This document shows positions 1-7,624 of a DNA stretch of 64,000 nt, piece after piece; positions within the stretch are counted from its first letter, which is position 1, and each line of letters opens with the position of its first letter. Source of the stretch: Bacteroidia bacterium. GTDB taxonomy: Bacteria > Bacteroidota > Bacteroidia > M30B66. The notes under the pieces are model-generated. The model was given only the letters and a program-made list of their open reading frames with translations, was not told the origin of the DNA and ran no database searches. Both the position numbers and the translations under genes were made by a program. The stretch covers positions 1 to 64,000 of the forward strand of contig JAIBAI010000006.1 in assembly GCA_019695235.1 (NCBI GenBank), written 5' to 3'.

Positions 1-317
1 TCTGAAAAACCCTCTTTGGAGCTGCCTTTGCTAAAGTTATCGTCTTTAAACGACCTCCTTTTGGGTCTGTCGTCTGAAAAACCACTTTTTCGGTCTGAAC
101 CTTTGCGGGTATTGTTTTCTCCAGCTCCTTCCTGGGGCACCGTTCGGCCAGTTCCAAAGAAAAATTCTTTTTTGCCAGATGTTTTGGGCTTAAAGCCATC
201 TTTATCAGCAAACTTGTTTTGGGAGGCAGACTTTCTATCGCCTTTGCCTGTGTCACTGTCTGACGTTCTTTGTTTGCGGCGCTCTTCAGGCGCATCTTTG
301 AATGGTTTCTTTGGCAT
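1..317 (-). CDS. Basic, low-complexity N-terminal region of a truncated protein
   Basis: An open frame begins at an ATG (complement of 315-317) and runs off the left edge, so only about 105 N-terminal residues are visible. It starts MPKKPFKDAPEERRKQR and continues as a disordered stretch rich in Lys, Arg, Ser, Gly and Asp with scattered Phe. There is no signal peptide or membrane segment. Such tails often precede the catalytic part of RNA-binding enzymes. In Bacteroidota, RsuA/RluB-type rRNA pseudouridine synthases commonly carry one, so that is my best guess, but no catalytic domain is visible. The opposite strand is also open here, but its product has no recognisable features and would end inside this gene's 5' region. 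Confidence 0.55.
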   Translation of the reverse strand, partial: MPKKPFKDAPEERRKQRTSDSDTGKGDRKSASQNKFADKDGFKPKTSGKKEFFFGTGRTVPQEGAGENNTRKGSDRKSGFSDDRPKRRSFKDDNFSKGSSKEGFS

Positions 318-359
318 CACCTTGATTTGAAGGGCAAAATTAGCCAAATTAAGACAGGC

Positions 360-722
360 TCAGTCAAACGGACTAAAAGCATTAATATGATGGGTTATAT
401 GTGCGTTTCCGTCATTGAGCAACACACTGATAATATCAAATCTGGTTTCCCAGTGAATATTGTTGCGCTTGATATACACTTCGGCAAGCTGTACCAGTTG
501 ACGTTGTTTTCGGTAGTTAACAGCCTCTTCCGGATTGCCAAACAGAAGCGTCTTTCGGGTTTTTACCTCTATTATTACCAGGAAATCCCCTTGCCTGGCG
601 ATGATGTCTATTTCGCCGAAGTTGGTTTTCCAATTTGTTTGCAGAACCTGATAGCCAAGTCCGGTAATAAAATTTACTGCAGCGGTTTCTCCCAGCCTGC
701 CAGTTTCAATAGAATTTGTCAT
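360..722 (-). CDS. yraN: YraN family (UPF0102) nuclease-fold protein
   Basis: A 120-residue protein matching the YraN/UPF0102 family in length and motifs. It has an N-terminal G-x-x-x-E-x-x-A helix around residues 8-14, then G-E-I-D-I-I (Glu37, Asp39) and I-E-V-K-T-R (Glu52, Lys54). Together these give the E-x-D...E-x-K pattern of the restriction-endonuclease-like fold. No signal peptide is present, so it is cytoplasmic. The biochemical role of the family is not established, although the fold suggests a Holliday-junction-resolvase-like nuclease. It starts at an ATG about 35 bases downstream of the predicted start site of a TATATTTG element. The truncated basic-protein gene lies 42 bases downstream on the same strand and could be co-transcribed. 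Confidence 0.88.
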   Translation of the reverse strand: MTNSIETGRLGETAAVNFITGLGYQVLQTNWKTNFGEIDIIARQGDFLVIIEVKTRKTLLFGNPEEAVNYRKQRQLVQLAEVYIKRNNIHWETRFDIISVLLNDGNAHITHHINAFSPFD

Positions 723-763
723 AGCTCAACAATTACGAGATGAGTTGACATGATACCGGAATC

Positions 764-771
764 CAAATATA
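764..771 (-). promoter_or_regulatory. Bacteroidota -7 element upstream of yraN
   Basis: The complement reads TATATTTG, a full match to TAnnTTTG. The predicted start site near 757 leaves a leader of about 35 bases before the yraN ATG. I see no convincing -33 TTTG. Confidence 0.4.
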
Positions 772-813
772 CATATAAAATCATTTAATAATTTTGGCAT
801 ACCACTTGTGATG

Positions 814-844
814 TTTGTGTATTTAAACCCTTTCTGTAATTTTA
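814..844 (+). promoter_or_regulatory. Promoter of the TonB-C-like secreted protein gene
   Basis: TTTG at 814-817 is followed after 19 bases by TAATTTTA at 837-844, which has one mismatch to TAnnTTTG. This is the usual Bacteroidota spacing. The predicted start site near 851 gives a leader of about 10 bases before the ATG at 861. Confidence 0.45.
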
Positions 845-860
845 CATTGAAATAGCAATT

Positions 861-1358
861 ATGAGAACTTCCACACTAATATTAACTTTTTTAATTTTTA
901 TCTGCTCTGCTTCCCTGGTTTCAGCGCAGGCAACTACTACCGGATACAAAGCCAAGCAAACTGATACCAAACAAAAAGTTTTGGAAAAAGGCCGGGATTA
1001 TGATAAGAACTTTGATATCGAGAACCACGAGGCATTTTATTTAGAAGGTGAAGATTCGCTATTCAGGCATTTATATGAGCACCTTGTGGTGCCAAAGGAG
1101 GCACATGAAGCAAACCTCGTGTCTACTGCCATGATTAGCTTTCAGGTAAATTTTGACGGCAAAATCAGCGGTGCGACCTCTATTAATAAAGTAGGCTTTG
1201 GAATAGACGAACAACTGGTTAAAACCCTCAATACGCTTGAGTTTGTGCCTGCTACCCAGGGAGGGATGGCCTATCGCTCAGAAGTGATTCTTGAAATTCC
1301 AATCAAAGCTTCGTACCTGTATAATATAAAGACAGACGAAGGAAACTCTGAAAAGTAG
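861..1358 (+). CDS. Secreted TonB C-terminal-like domain protein
   Basis: A 165-residue protein with a clear N-terminal signal peptide (hydrophobic residues 5-20, cleavage after the Ala near residue 22). Residues about 60-150 resemble the C-terminal domain of TonB: a pair of helices and strands with the pattern ...A.ISFQVNFDGKI......GFG.DE..VKTL....F.PA..GG. The 'G-x-D-E-x-x-V...L-x-x-x-x-F-x-P-A' element is typical of the free-standing Bacteroidota TonB-C proteins. There is no inner-membrane anchor or Pro-rich spacer, so it is probably a periplasmic protein and not an energy transducer. It converges with the mlaD-like gene with only five bases between the stops. Confidence 0.65.
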   Translation: MRTSTLILTFLIFICSASLVSAQATTTGYKAKQTDTKQKVLEKGRDYDKNFDIENHEAFYLEGEDSLFRHLYEHLVVPKEAHEANLVSTAMISFQVNFDGKISGATSINKVGFGIDEQLVKTLNTLEFVPATQGGMAYRSEVILEIPIKASYLYNIKTDEGNSEK

Positions 1359-1363
1359 CCTGG

Positions 1364-2344
1364 TTATTTAGATTTCTCTTTCCGGCCAAAAACCGAGAAG
1401 TGTACGTATCGGTTGGGATGAAGGCGCATATCTTCCAATAAGCGGTCAAGGCTTTTTGCACTGCCATCAAGATGATGAAACAAGCTGTCGTTGGTCATCA
1501 GTTGCCCGATGGTGCCTTCGCCTTTTTCTATTCTCTGCATCACCTGTTGCAGGCTAGATACCGATTGCTGTAAATCGGCCATTGTTTTACTAACATTTGA
1601 CCGGGCAAGGTCGTCTGTGATCTTATCGAGATTGCTGAACACATTGGTAAGCTTATCATTATTCAGCCGGATATTCTCTGTGATTGACCGGATATTGGTG
1701 AAGATATCACCAAGTTTAGTGCGCTCATTACCCACCAACAGATCTACTTCGTTTACTGTGTGCTCTAACTTTAAAACTGAACGGTTGATGCTTTCAAAGC
1801 TTACTACAAGTCCTTGTTGTGTTTTGTGGTTAAACACACCGCGGATCACACCCAGTACGGAGTCAATTGACACCACAAGTGATTCAACTTTATCTTTCAG
1901 GGGCAGGATGGTGGTTGTGAGTTGGTCGGTAAAGGCGCTATCCAATATTCCCGTAAGAGTATCACCGCGCCCAAGTAATTTATCTGACCGGCCCACCTCT
2001 AAATACATGGTTCTTGTACCCAGCAGGTCACTTTTAATATGTGCCCTTGTGTCGGATGGGATTTTCAAGTCTCTGTTAGATACCCTTAGTCGTACAACCA
2101 CCTTGTTGGAAGCGCCATCTGCAAAATAAACATCTTCAACAACGCCCACCTGCAGGCCATTTATTGTAACAGGGGCAGAGGGCAATAAGAAATCAGCATT
2201 GTCAAATACTGCATAAAAGCTACGTGCAGGAGAAAAAATGTTCACGCCCTTCAGGTAATTGATACCAAAATAAAACATGGCGATAGCTGCAAGTACGATG
2301 ATACCTGTGCGCGCTTCTTTAGAAAGTTTTGAAAATATGTTCAA
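1364..2344 (-). CDS. MlaD-like MCE-domain protein
   Basis: A 326-residue MCE-family protein, related to the substrate-binding MlaD subunit of phospholipid transport systems. One N-terminal transmembrane helix (about residues 13-33) is followed by an MCE domain (about 40-115) with the pattern Y-A-V-F-D-N-A-D-F-L-L-P-S-A-P-V-T-I-N-G and V-G-V-V-E-D-V. A long C-terminal helical, coiled-coil-like region follows (about 150-310). The start is a TTG, because a TAA lies two codons upstream and the next ATG falls inside the membrane helix. It follows the amidase gene by nine bases, so the two are probably co-transcribed. The matching ATPase and permease (MlaF/MlaE) are not in this window. Confidence 0.85.
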   Translation of the reverse strand: MNIFSKLSKEARTGIIVLAAIAMFYFGINYLKGVNIFSPARSFYAVFDNADFLLPSAPVTINGLQVGVVEDVYFADGASNKVVVRLRVSNRDLKIPSDTRAHIKSDLLGTRTMYLEVGRSDKLLGRGDTLTGILDSAFTDQLTTTILPLKDKVESLVVSIDSVLGVIRGVFNHKTQQGLVVSFESINRSVLKLEHTVNEVDLLVGNERTKLGDIFTNIRSITENIRLNNDKLTNVFSNLDKITDDLARSNVSKTMADLQQSVSSLQQVMQRIEKGEGTIGQLMTNDSLFHHLDGSAKSLDRLLEDMRLHPNRYVHFSVFGRKEKSK

Positions 2345-2353
2345 TGTTTATGG

Positions 2354-3550
2354 TTAAGGTTGGGAGACAGATGCGGCTTCCTGAAGACTGATGCGTTGGT
2401 TTTTCCTGAAAGCCACCACAAAGGCATCATGATAGCCTGATTTTTTCATTTCAGTTTGCAATTTTAAGGCATCATCGAGTTTGCTATAATTCCCTACGGT
2501 ATATTTATACACATTGTTCGCTTTATACTCCCAAACATCATCACGATCTTGGAATTTCCGGCTTTTAAGTGAAATTTTTTCCGGTGAGCTAAGAATCTGT
2601 ACCCTGAATATTACTTCGTTACTGCTTGTATCGGTGTTTACTTCTTTGGTATCTGAAACCTGAGCTTTAGGAGAACGAACGAGATCTTCCGGTTTTGGTT
2701 CAGCTGCAATTTCTGGAATGATTAGTTTTTTGGGTTCTGAGCTGCCATCAATCCAGCTCTTATAGCTGCTAAAGGCACGAAGCATAGAAGCAGCCATTTT
2801 GTCCTGACCAGCATCTGAGCGTAAGAAACGTTCCTCTTCATGGTTGGTCAGAAACCCGGTTTCAACAAGCACCGAGGGCATCGTTGTGCGATATAATACC
2901 AAGAAGCCAGCCTGTTTTACCCCCCGGTTAAAACGGTGGGCATGGGTCTTGAATTCATGTTGAACCCTTTCGGCGAAATACAGACTTTGGGTCAGAAAGG
3001 CATTCTGGTACAATGAAAAGATAATGTTGGCTTCCGGACTGTTTGGGTCAAAGCCGTCGTATTTCTTTTCGTAATTGTCTTCTTTGAGAATAACCGCATT
3101 TTCGCGCCGGGCCACATTCAGATTGTCGTCAGATTTATGAAGCCCCATCACAAAGGTCTCTGAACCAAAGGCAGTTTTTGGGCCACTGTTACAATGAATA
3201 CATATAAATAAATCGGCTTTGTTCTCATTGGCAATTTGTGCACGCCGGTAAAGTTCAACAAATACATCAGTTTTCCGGGTGTAAATTACTTTCACATCCG
3301 GGTAGTTTTGCTCAATTAGCTTCCCTAATTTTAGAGAGATAGCCAGCGCTACTGTTTTTTCATAAGCGGCTGCTCCATGACAACCTGAATCATGCCCACC
3401 ATGGCCGGCATCAATTACTACCGTACGCAGTTTGTGCTCTTTACGTGGTTTGTCGGCAGCCATGGCTGTGGTGAAAAACAGCAATAATAAGGCCGTCACC
3501 AGGAAACCCAGTGTGAAAAAGATGGCTGTTTTTTGAATCTTTTGTTGCAT
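2354..3550 (-). CDS. N-acetylmuramoyl-L-alanine amidase with C-terminal SPOR-like domain
   Basis: A 398-residue Amidase_3 family zinc amidase that cleaves the amide bond between MurNAc and the stem peptide in the periplasm. An N-terminal hydrophobic segment (about residues 7-32) ends in TTAMAADK and serves as a signal peptide or anchor. The zinc and catalytic residues are present: His in DAGHGG (about residue 50), Glu in AYEKTVAL, His in CIHCNS and Glu in VETGF. The last 80 or so residues (from VIFRVQILSS) have the fold pattern of a SPOR-type domain. I chose the ATG at 3550. A TTG at 3562 extends the frame by four residues. It lies upstream of the mlaD-like gene and diverges from lptD across a short region holding facing promoters. 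Confidence 0.88.
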   Translation of the reverse strand: MQQKIQKTAIFFTLGFLVTALLLLFFTTAMAADKPRKEHKLRTVVIDAGHGGHDSGCHGAAAYEKTVALAISLKLGKLIEQNYPDVKVIYTRKTDVFVELYRRAQIANENKADLFICIHCNSGPKTAFGSETFVMGLHKSDDNLNVARRENAVILKEDNYEKKYDGFDPNSPEANIIFSLYQNAFLTQSLYFAERVQHEFKTHAHRFNRGVKQAGFLVLYRTTMPSVLVETGFLTNHEEERFLRSDAGQDKMAASMLRAFSSYKSWIDGSSEPKKLIIPEIAAEPKPEDLVRSPKAQVSDTKEVNTDTSSNEVIFRVQILSSPEKISLKSRKFQDRDDVWEYKANNVYKYTVGNYSKLDDALKLQTEMKKSGYHDAFVVAFRKNQRISLQEAASVSQP

Positions 3551-3562
3551 TACACCTGCCAA

Positions 3563-3595
3563 TTTGGGCGAGTTGCCCGAAATGAATTAGTTTTG
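3563..3595 (+). promoter_or_regulatory. lptD promoter
   Basis: TTTG at 3563-3566 and TAGTTTTG at 3588-3595 are separated by 21 bases, close to the Bacteroidota consensus. The predicted start site is near 3602, about 40 bases before the TTG start of lptD. The -7 box forms one arm of an 11-base perfect inverted repeat (3586-3596 with 3620-3630). Confidence 0.55.
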
Positions 3596-3620
3596 TGCCC
3601 CTTACGGTTAGAAAACCATA

Positions 3621-3628
3621 CAAAACTA
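3621..3628 (-). promoter_or_regulatory. Amidase/mlaD promoter -7 element
   Basis: The complement reads TAGTTTTG, identical to the -7 box of the facing lptD promoter. The predicted start site near 3614 gives a leader of about 64 bases before the amidase ATG. Only a weak TTG-like -33 lies upstream. The two promoters face each other across about 25 bases. Confidence 0.45.
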
Positions 3629-3641
3629 ATCTGCTGTTACC

Positions 3642-6164
3642 TTGCAATCCGGGGCCGCGTTATACCAGTTAACAACAGTTTTATTCACATTGCTATTCGC
3701 ACAGATTCATCTGTACGCTCAGCAGGATAACGCATTAAAGTCAGATTCATTACAAATCGCAGTAGATTCTTTGCCTCCCGGAACCCTTCGAACGGGTAAA
3801 GGTTCACTCGATAAGGAGGTGATATATTCAGCACGCGACTCTATGCGCTTTGATTTAGGGGGCAAACGGATATACCTCTATGGCGCAGCAGATGTTAAAT
3901 ATGGAAACATCCGGCTCAAAGCCGACTTTATCACCATTAACTGGGAAACCAACCTGATTAATGCAAGGGGTACACCTGACTCGACCGGGAAATTGAAAGG
4001 GAAGCCTGTGTTTAGCCAGGATGGTCAGGAGTTCGAGTCTGAGGAGATGGACTATAATTTCAAAACCCGGAAAGGTAAAATTAGGGATATATACACCAAA
4101 CAGGGCGATGGGTTTCTTTTGGGTGAACAAGTAAGAAAAGGGGGAGGCGATGATTTTTATGTACGAAACGGGAAATATACCACCTGCGATTTGCCCGACC
4201 ATCCTCATTTTTATATCAATGCCGGAAAAATTAAGGTAATTCCGAATGACAAAATCGTTACCGGGCCTGCTAACTTGGTGATTGAGGATATTCCTACCCC
4301 ATTGGCAGTGCCTTTTGGGTTGTTCCCCAATAGCACCAAACGTAAATCAGGTATTGTTTTTCCTACCTATGGTGAATCGCCGGCTTTGGGCTTTTATTTG
4401 AAAGATGGTGGTTATTACTTTGGTATCAATGATTATTTTGATGCAATTCTTCAGGGCACCATTTATTCACGGGGGAGCTGGGGGCTCAATACAGGTTCAA
4501 GTTACAATGTACGTTACAAGTACAATGGCCGCTTTTCTTTAGGCTACTCAAAAATTCTGCAGGGCGACCCTGACCTGTTGGGTTCAAGGGTAAACAAAGA
4601 TTTCTTTATCCGCTGGAACCACAGTCAGGATCCCAAAGCCAACCCCAATTCACGTTTTTCAGCCAATGTGCAGGCTGGCTCAAGTAACTACAATTACCTG
4701 AATTCGCTTAATCCGGCAACAATCGTTACCAATACTTTTCAAAGTGCAGTTTCATACTCCAGAAATTTTGGCAACTCTCCCTGGAGCATGGTGCTAAGTG
4801 CAGGCCACAGCCAAAATACCGCCACCAGAGTGATTACCGTTTCAGCTCCTGAACTGCAGGTGAACCGAAACCGCTCTTATCCCTTTAAACGCAAGGAGGC
4901 CATCGGCAAAGAACGCTGGTACGAGCGTATTGGGTACACCTATACCCTGCAAAGTAGAAATACTATCTCATTGCCTGATAGTCTTTACGGTCGGCCAGGC
5001 TGGGAACGAAAATTCAATAATGGTGTTCAACATCTTTTGCCTATCAATACCTCGTTTCAATTGTTCAAGTTTATTACAGTAAGTCCTTCTGTAAACACCT
5101 CATGGCGTTGGTATTTCAGTAAACTCCATAAAAGTATGGGGAACAATATGGAAGTTATTACCGACACGCTGCCCGGATTTTTCTCAAACTTTGAATACAA
5201 TGCCAATATTAGCGCAAGTACCAGGGTTTTTAGTTTCCTGAAACTGGGAAAGAGTACCATTCGGAATGTGATGAGCCCACAGGTGAGTTTCCGGTACCAG
5301 CCTGACTTTAGCAGTCTTGAATACGGCTATTTTGGTTCCGGAGGAAGCTTGTCGTCTTATTCGCCGTTTCAGGGAGGTATTTACGGCAGTCCTTCTGTTG
5401 GCAGGCAGGGTACGGTAGGGTTTGCTTTGAATAACAACCTCGAAGGAAAGTTCAGGTCGAAGCGCGACAGTAGCGGCTTCAGGAAGCTGGTGTTGCTTGA
5501 GGCTTTTAATATCGCCACCGGATACAACCTGGCTGCCGATTCACTCAATTGGCAACAATTGAGCGTTGCCGGACGTACCAAATTGCTCAAAAAACTAGAT
5601 TTTGTATATGCGGGTACCTACGATTTTTATGCGCTCGACCCACTCACCAGAAACAGAATAAATACATCTGAACTTCAGATGAACGGCCGCTTGATGCGCA
5701 TGGTAAATACACGGTTTGCATTTACCACGGTATTAGCCTCATCCGGCAAAAAAGAAAAACAAAGTAAAAAAGGAACGCCGGAACAGTTGAAAGATATCAA
5801 CAGCAACCCTGAACATTACGTTGATTTTTCTATCCCCTGGGAGCTTTCAGCTAATTACAATATCACCATCACCAACACTGGCAAGGAAGTGGTTAACAGC
5901 CAGGTTCTTAACCTGACAGGAAGGATAAATCTGACTTCTAAATGGCGATTTGAATTCAGCTCAGGATATGACTTTCGTTTGAAGGATTTTTCTTTCTCAA
6001 CCGTTGATATTTACCGTGATTTACATTGCTGGGAGATGCATTTTAACTGGATTCCCTTTGGTTTTAGAAGAAGCTTCAATTTTACAATCAATGTGAAATC
6101 GTCGGTGCTGCAAGACCTGAAGCTGAACCGTCGCCGTCAATGGTTTGATTTGCAAGGGCAATAG
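3642..6164 (+). CDS. lptD: LptD-like outer-membrane LPS assembly protein
   Basis: An 840-residue outer-membrane protein of the LptD/OstA type, which inserts lipopolysaccharide into the outer leaflet. A signal peptide (residues about 5-26) precedes a periplasmic OstA/LptA-like region (about 50-200) with the repeated strand pattern Y-G-A-A-D-V-K-Y-G-N-I-R-L-K-A-D-F-I. The remainder is a large beta-barrel rich in aromatic, Ser and Asn strands that ends in F-D-L-Q-G-Q. The start must be the TTG at 3642. An in-frame TAA lies five codons upstream, no ATG occurs before residue 68, and a later start would remove the signal peptide. LptE and the inner-membrane Lpt proteins are not in the window. Confidence 0.82.
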   Translation: MQSGAALYQLTTVLFTLLFAQIHLYAQQDNALKSDSLQIAVDSLPPGTLRTGKGSLDKEVIYSARDSMRFDLGGKRIYLYGAADVKYGNIRLKADFITINWETNLINARGTPDSTGKLKGKPVFSQDGQEFESEEMDYNFKTRKGKIRDIYTKQGDGFLLGEQVRKGGGDDFYVRNGKYTTCDLPDHPHFYINAGKIKVIPNDKIVTGPANLVIEDIPTPLAVPFGLFPNSTKRKSGIVFPTYGESPALGFYLKDGGYYFGINDYFDAILQGTIYSRGSWGLNTGSSYNVRYKYNGRFSLGYSKILQGDPDLLGSRVNKDFFIRWNHSQDPKANPNSRFSANVQAGSSNYNYLNSLNPATIVTNTFQSAVSYSRNFGNSPWSMVLSAGHSQNTATRVITVSAPELQVNRNRSYPFKRKEAIGKERWYERIGYTYTLQSRNTISLPDSLYGRPGWERKFNNGVQHLLPINTSFQLFKFITVSPSVNTSWRWYFSKLHKSMGNNMEVITDTLPGFFSNFEYNANISASTRVFSFLKLGKSTIRNVMSPQVSFRYQPDFSSLEYGYFGSGGSLSSYSPFQGGIYGSPSVGRQGTVGFALNNNLEGKFRSKRDSSGFRKLVLLEAFNIATGYNLAADSLNWQQLSVAGRTKLLKKLDFVYAGTYDFYALDPLTRNRINTSELQMNGRLMRMVNTRFAFTTVLASSGKKEKQSKKGTPEQLKDINSNPEHYVDFSIPWELSANYNITITNTGKEVVNSQVLNLTGRINLTSKWRFEFSSGYDFRLKDFSFSTVDIYRDLHCWEMHFNWIPFGFRRSFNFTINVKSSVLQDLKLNRRRQWFDLQGQ

Positions 6165-6225
6165 CATGGCTATTACAGGCAGCACCCCTTTTCTGCTGCA
6201 ATTGCTCCTACTTGTAATGTGTGAC

Positions 6226-6513
6226 TTATGATATTACCTTCGGTACTCTGAAGTAATCAGAATCGTGCTTAGGGGCATTTTGCAAGCCTTCATCCTGGCT
6301 TATTTGAAGGTGCGCGATATCATCTCTGCCTGAAGGTGAATCGTCAACAAGGTAAATCAATGGTTCAATACCATCGGTATCAATCTCATTGAGTTTCTCA
6401 ACGAAAGAAAGAATCCGGTTGAGGTCTTTTATGATTTCTGTTTTCGCCTCTGCCTCAAATTCAAGTTTTGCCAGATTTGCTAACTGACCAATCAGATGCT
6501 CATCAACCGTCAT
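6226..6513 (-). CDS. gatC: Asp/Glu-tRNA amidotransferase subunit C
   Basis: A 95-residue GatC. It stabilises the GatCAB complex that converts Glu-tRNA(Gln) and Asp-tRNA(Asn) to the amide forms. It shows the family pattern: an N-terminal helix V-D-E-H-L-I-G-Q-L-A-N-L-A-K-L-E-F, a second helix I-I-K-D-L-N-R-I-L-S-F-V-E-K-L-N, then D-T-D-G-I-E-P-L and R-D-D-I near residue 65. Its ATG overlaps the stop of the upstream hydrolase gene by four bases, so translation is probably coupled. gatA and gatB are not nearby. It converges with lptD. Confidence 0.93.
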   Translation of the reverse strand: MTVDEHLIGQLANLAKLEFEAEAKTEIIKDLNRILSFVEKLNEIDTDGIEPLIYLVDDSPSGRDDIAHLQISQDEGLQNAPKHDSDYFRVPKVIS

Positions 6514-7280
6514 ACTTTTTCTTTTAATGTTGAGGTAAGCCAGGGTTCAAGAATGGCGTTGAATTCCTCAGGGCGTTCCATCATGGGTGCATGACCACAT
6601 AAATCTATCCAATAAAGGTCAGAATGAGGCAAAAGTGAATGAAATTCTTCTGCAACTTCCGGCGGGGTAATTTGGTCGTTTCGCCCCCAGATAAGGCATA
6701 CTGGCATGGCAAAGCGATAGAGATCCTGCCCTATATTATGGCGGATAGCTGATTTTGCAAGGGCCAGTATCCGGATAAGCTTGTCTTTATTATTTACGAT
6801 TTCAAACACTTCGTCTACCAATTCAGGGGTAGCATGAATTGGGTCGTAAAATGTATAGGCTACCTTGGCTTTAATGAACTCGTAGTCTTCACGCCTTGGA
6901 AATGACCCTCCCATAGCATTTTCATAGAGGCCAGAGCTCCCGGTAAGAATCATGGTCTTGACACGTTCAGGATGTTCGAGCGCATACACCAGCGCTACAT
7001 GGCCCCCCAGTGAATTACCCAGCAGGTTTATCTCTTTGAATTTTTTAAACTCTACAAACCTGTTAATGTATGCAGCAAGGCTTTTTACATGTGTGTCGGC
7101 TACCGGAAGGTCATATATCGGCATCATCGGGATTACCACATGGTAATTTTGCTTAAAGCGCGCCAGCAGGTCTGTAAAATTGCTGAGTGCACCAAACAGG
7201 CCGTGTAACATAAGTAGTACAGGCCCTTCACCCTCGGCGATATAAGTAAATTCTCCTTCCGTAATCAGTTCCTTGTTCAT
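6510..7280 (-). CDS. Alpha/beta-fold hydrolase
   Basis: A 256-residue alpha/beta hydrolase. The oxyanion region L-H-G-L-F-G lies near residues 25-30, the nucleophile elbow G-N-S-L-G-G holds Ser90, an acid Asp lies in W-G-R-N-D-Q, and the His is in C-G-H-A-P-M. The triad is therefore complete and the protein is likely a cytoplasmic esterase or similar enzyme. Substrate cannot be inferred. I chose the ATG at 7280. A TTG at 7295 would add five residues. The 3' end overlaps gatC by four bases. The gene diverges from mraZ across a regulatory region of about 340 bases. Confidence 0.85.
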   Translation of the reverse strand: MNKELITEGEFTYIAEGEGPVLLMLHGLFGALSNFTDLLARFKQNYHVVIPMMPIYDLPVADTHVKSLAAYINRFVEFKKFKEINLLGNSLGGHVALVYALEHPERVKTMILTGSSGLYENAMGGSFPRREDYEFIKAKVAYTFYDPIHATPELVDEVFEIVNNKDKLIRILALAKSAIRHNIGQDLYRFAMPVCLIWGRNDQITPPEVAEEFHSLLPHSDLYWIDLCGHAPMMERPEEFNAILEPWLTSTLKEKV

Positions 7281-7473
7281 GCGTTGCAAATACAATTCGG
7301 GCGCTCAAAAATACATCTTTTGATGGATTCTGCGCAAAGACTTCTATTCCTATTCTGATTTATACGGATTAATCAGGGCAAACGGAGCCAATTCCGGTCT
7401 TCTGGATGGGTATGTTTTGAGCTATCCAGGCTTTGTGACATAATGCAAGCAAGGCAGGTCTTGTATTTATATA

Positions 7474-7487
7474 CCACAATTTACCAC
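7474..7487 (-). promoter_or_regulatory. MraZ-type box pair, reverse orientation
   Basis: CCAC at 7474-7477 and again at 7484-7487 gives two GTGG boxes on the minus strand exactly 10 bases apart. MraZ operators in other bacteria are direct repeats of a TGGG-like core with one helical turn between them. This pair mirrors the forward pair at 7559-7572 and lies upstream of the candidate promoter. Confidence 0.55.
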
Positions 7488-7499
7488 CATTATAAATGA

Positions 7500-7528
7500 T
7501 TGATATACAGGATATAACACAATTTTTG
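7500..7528 (+). promoter_or_regulatory. Candidate promoter of the dcw operon
   Basis: TTG at 7500-7502 and AATTTTTG at 7521-7528 (one mismatch to TAnnTTTG) are separated by 18 bases. The predicted start site is near 7535, between the two MraZ-type box pairs. Confidence 0.35.
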
Positions 7529-7558
7529 TTCATAATATGCGTTTAAAGTTATCAACAA

Positions 7559-7572
7559 GTGGTAAATAGTGG
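7559..7572 (+). promoter_or_regulatory. MraZ-type box pair, forward orientation
   Basis: GTGG at 7559-7562 and 7569-7572 lies in the context GTGGTAAATAGTGGTAAA, again with an exact 10-base period. It lies downstream of the candidate start site and upstream of the chosen mraZ start, as expected for autorepression. An alternative GTG start for mraZ at 7559 would fall on the first box. Confidence 0.6.
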
Positions 7573-7624
7573 TAAAAATAGATGGCTTATTCTATACTTT
7601 TACCGCACCAATCAAAAACACTAC

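Larger units (their letters stand above)
7281..7624. promoter_or_regulatory. Intergenic region between hydrolase and mraZ
   Basis: No gene is visible in this stretch. Its right half holds the mraZ control region: two pairs of GTGG boxes in opposite orientation, with a candidate promoter between them. The left half (about 7281-7440) shows no feature I can support beyond a weak 6-base inverted repeat at 7355-7376. Confidence 0.6.

Noticed and set aside
16-330. Plus-strand open frame of 104 codons at the left edge
   Set aside because: It lies antisense to the truncated basic protein frame, whose composition and start look like a real N-terminal tail. The plus-strand product has no recognisable features.
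270-743. Plus-strand open frame of 157 codons over yraN
   Set aside because: It is the antisense shadow of a clear YraN gene. It has no signal, motif or promoter of its own.
1491-2129. Long plus-strand open frame (212 codons) inside the mlaD-like gene
   Set aside because: The product is rich in Ser, Thr, Leu and Arg as expected for the complement of a helical coding region. The MCE protein on the other strand has domain evidence.
7355-7376. Hairpin CTGATT/AATCAG in the mraZ upstream region
   Set aside because: Only a 6-base AT-rich stem with a 10-base loop and no T run. Such pairs occur by chance in sequence of this composition.
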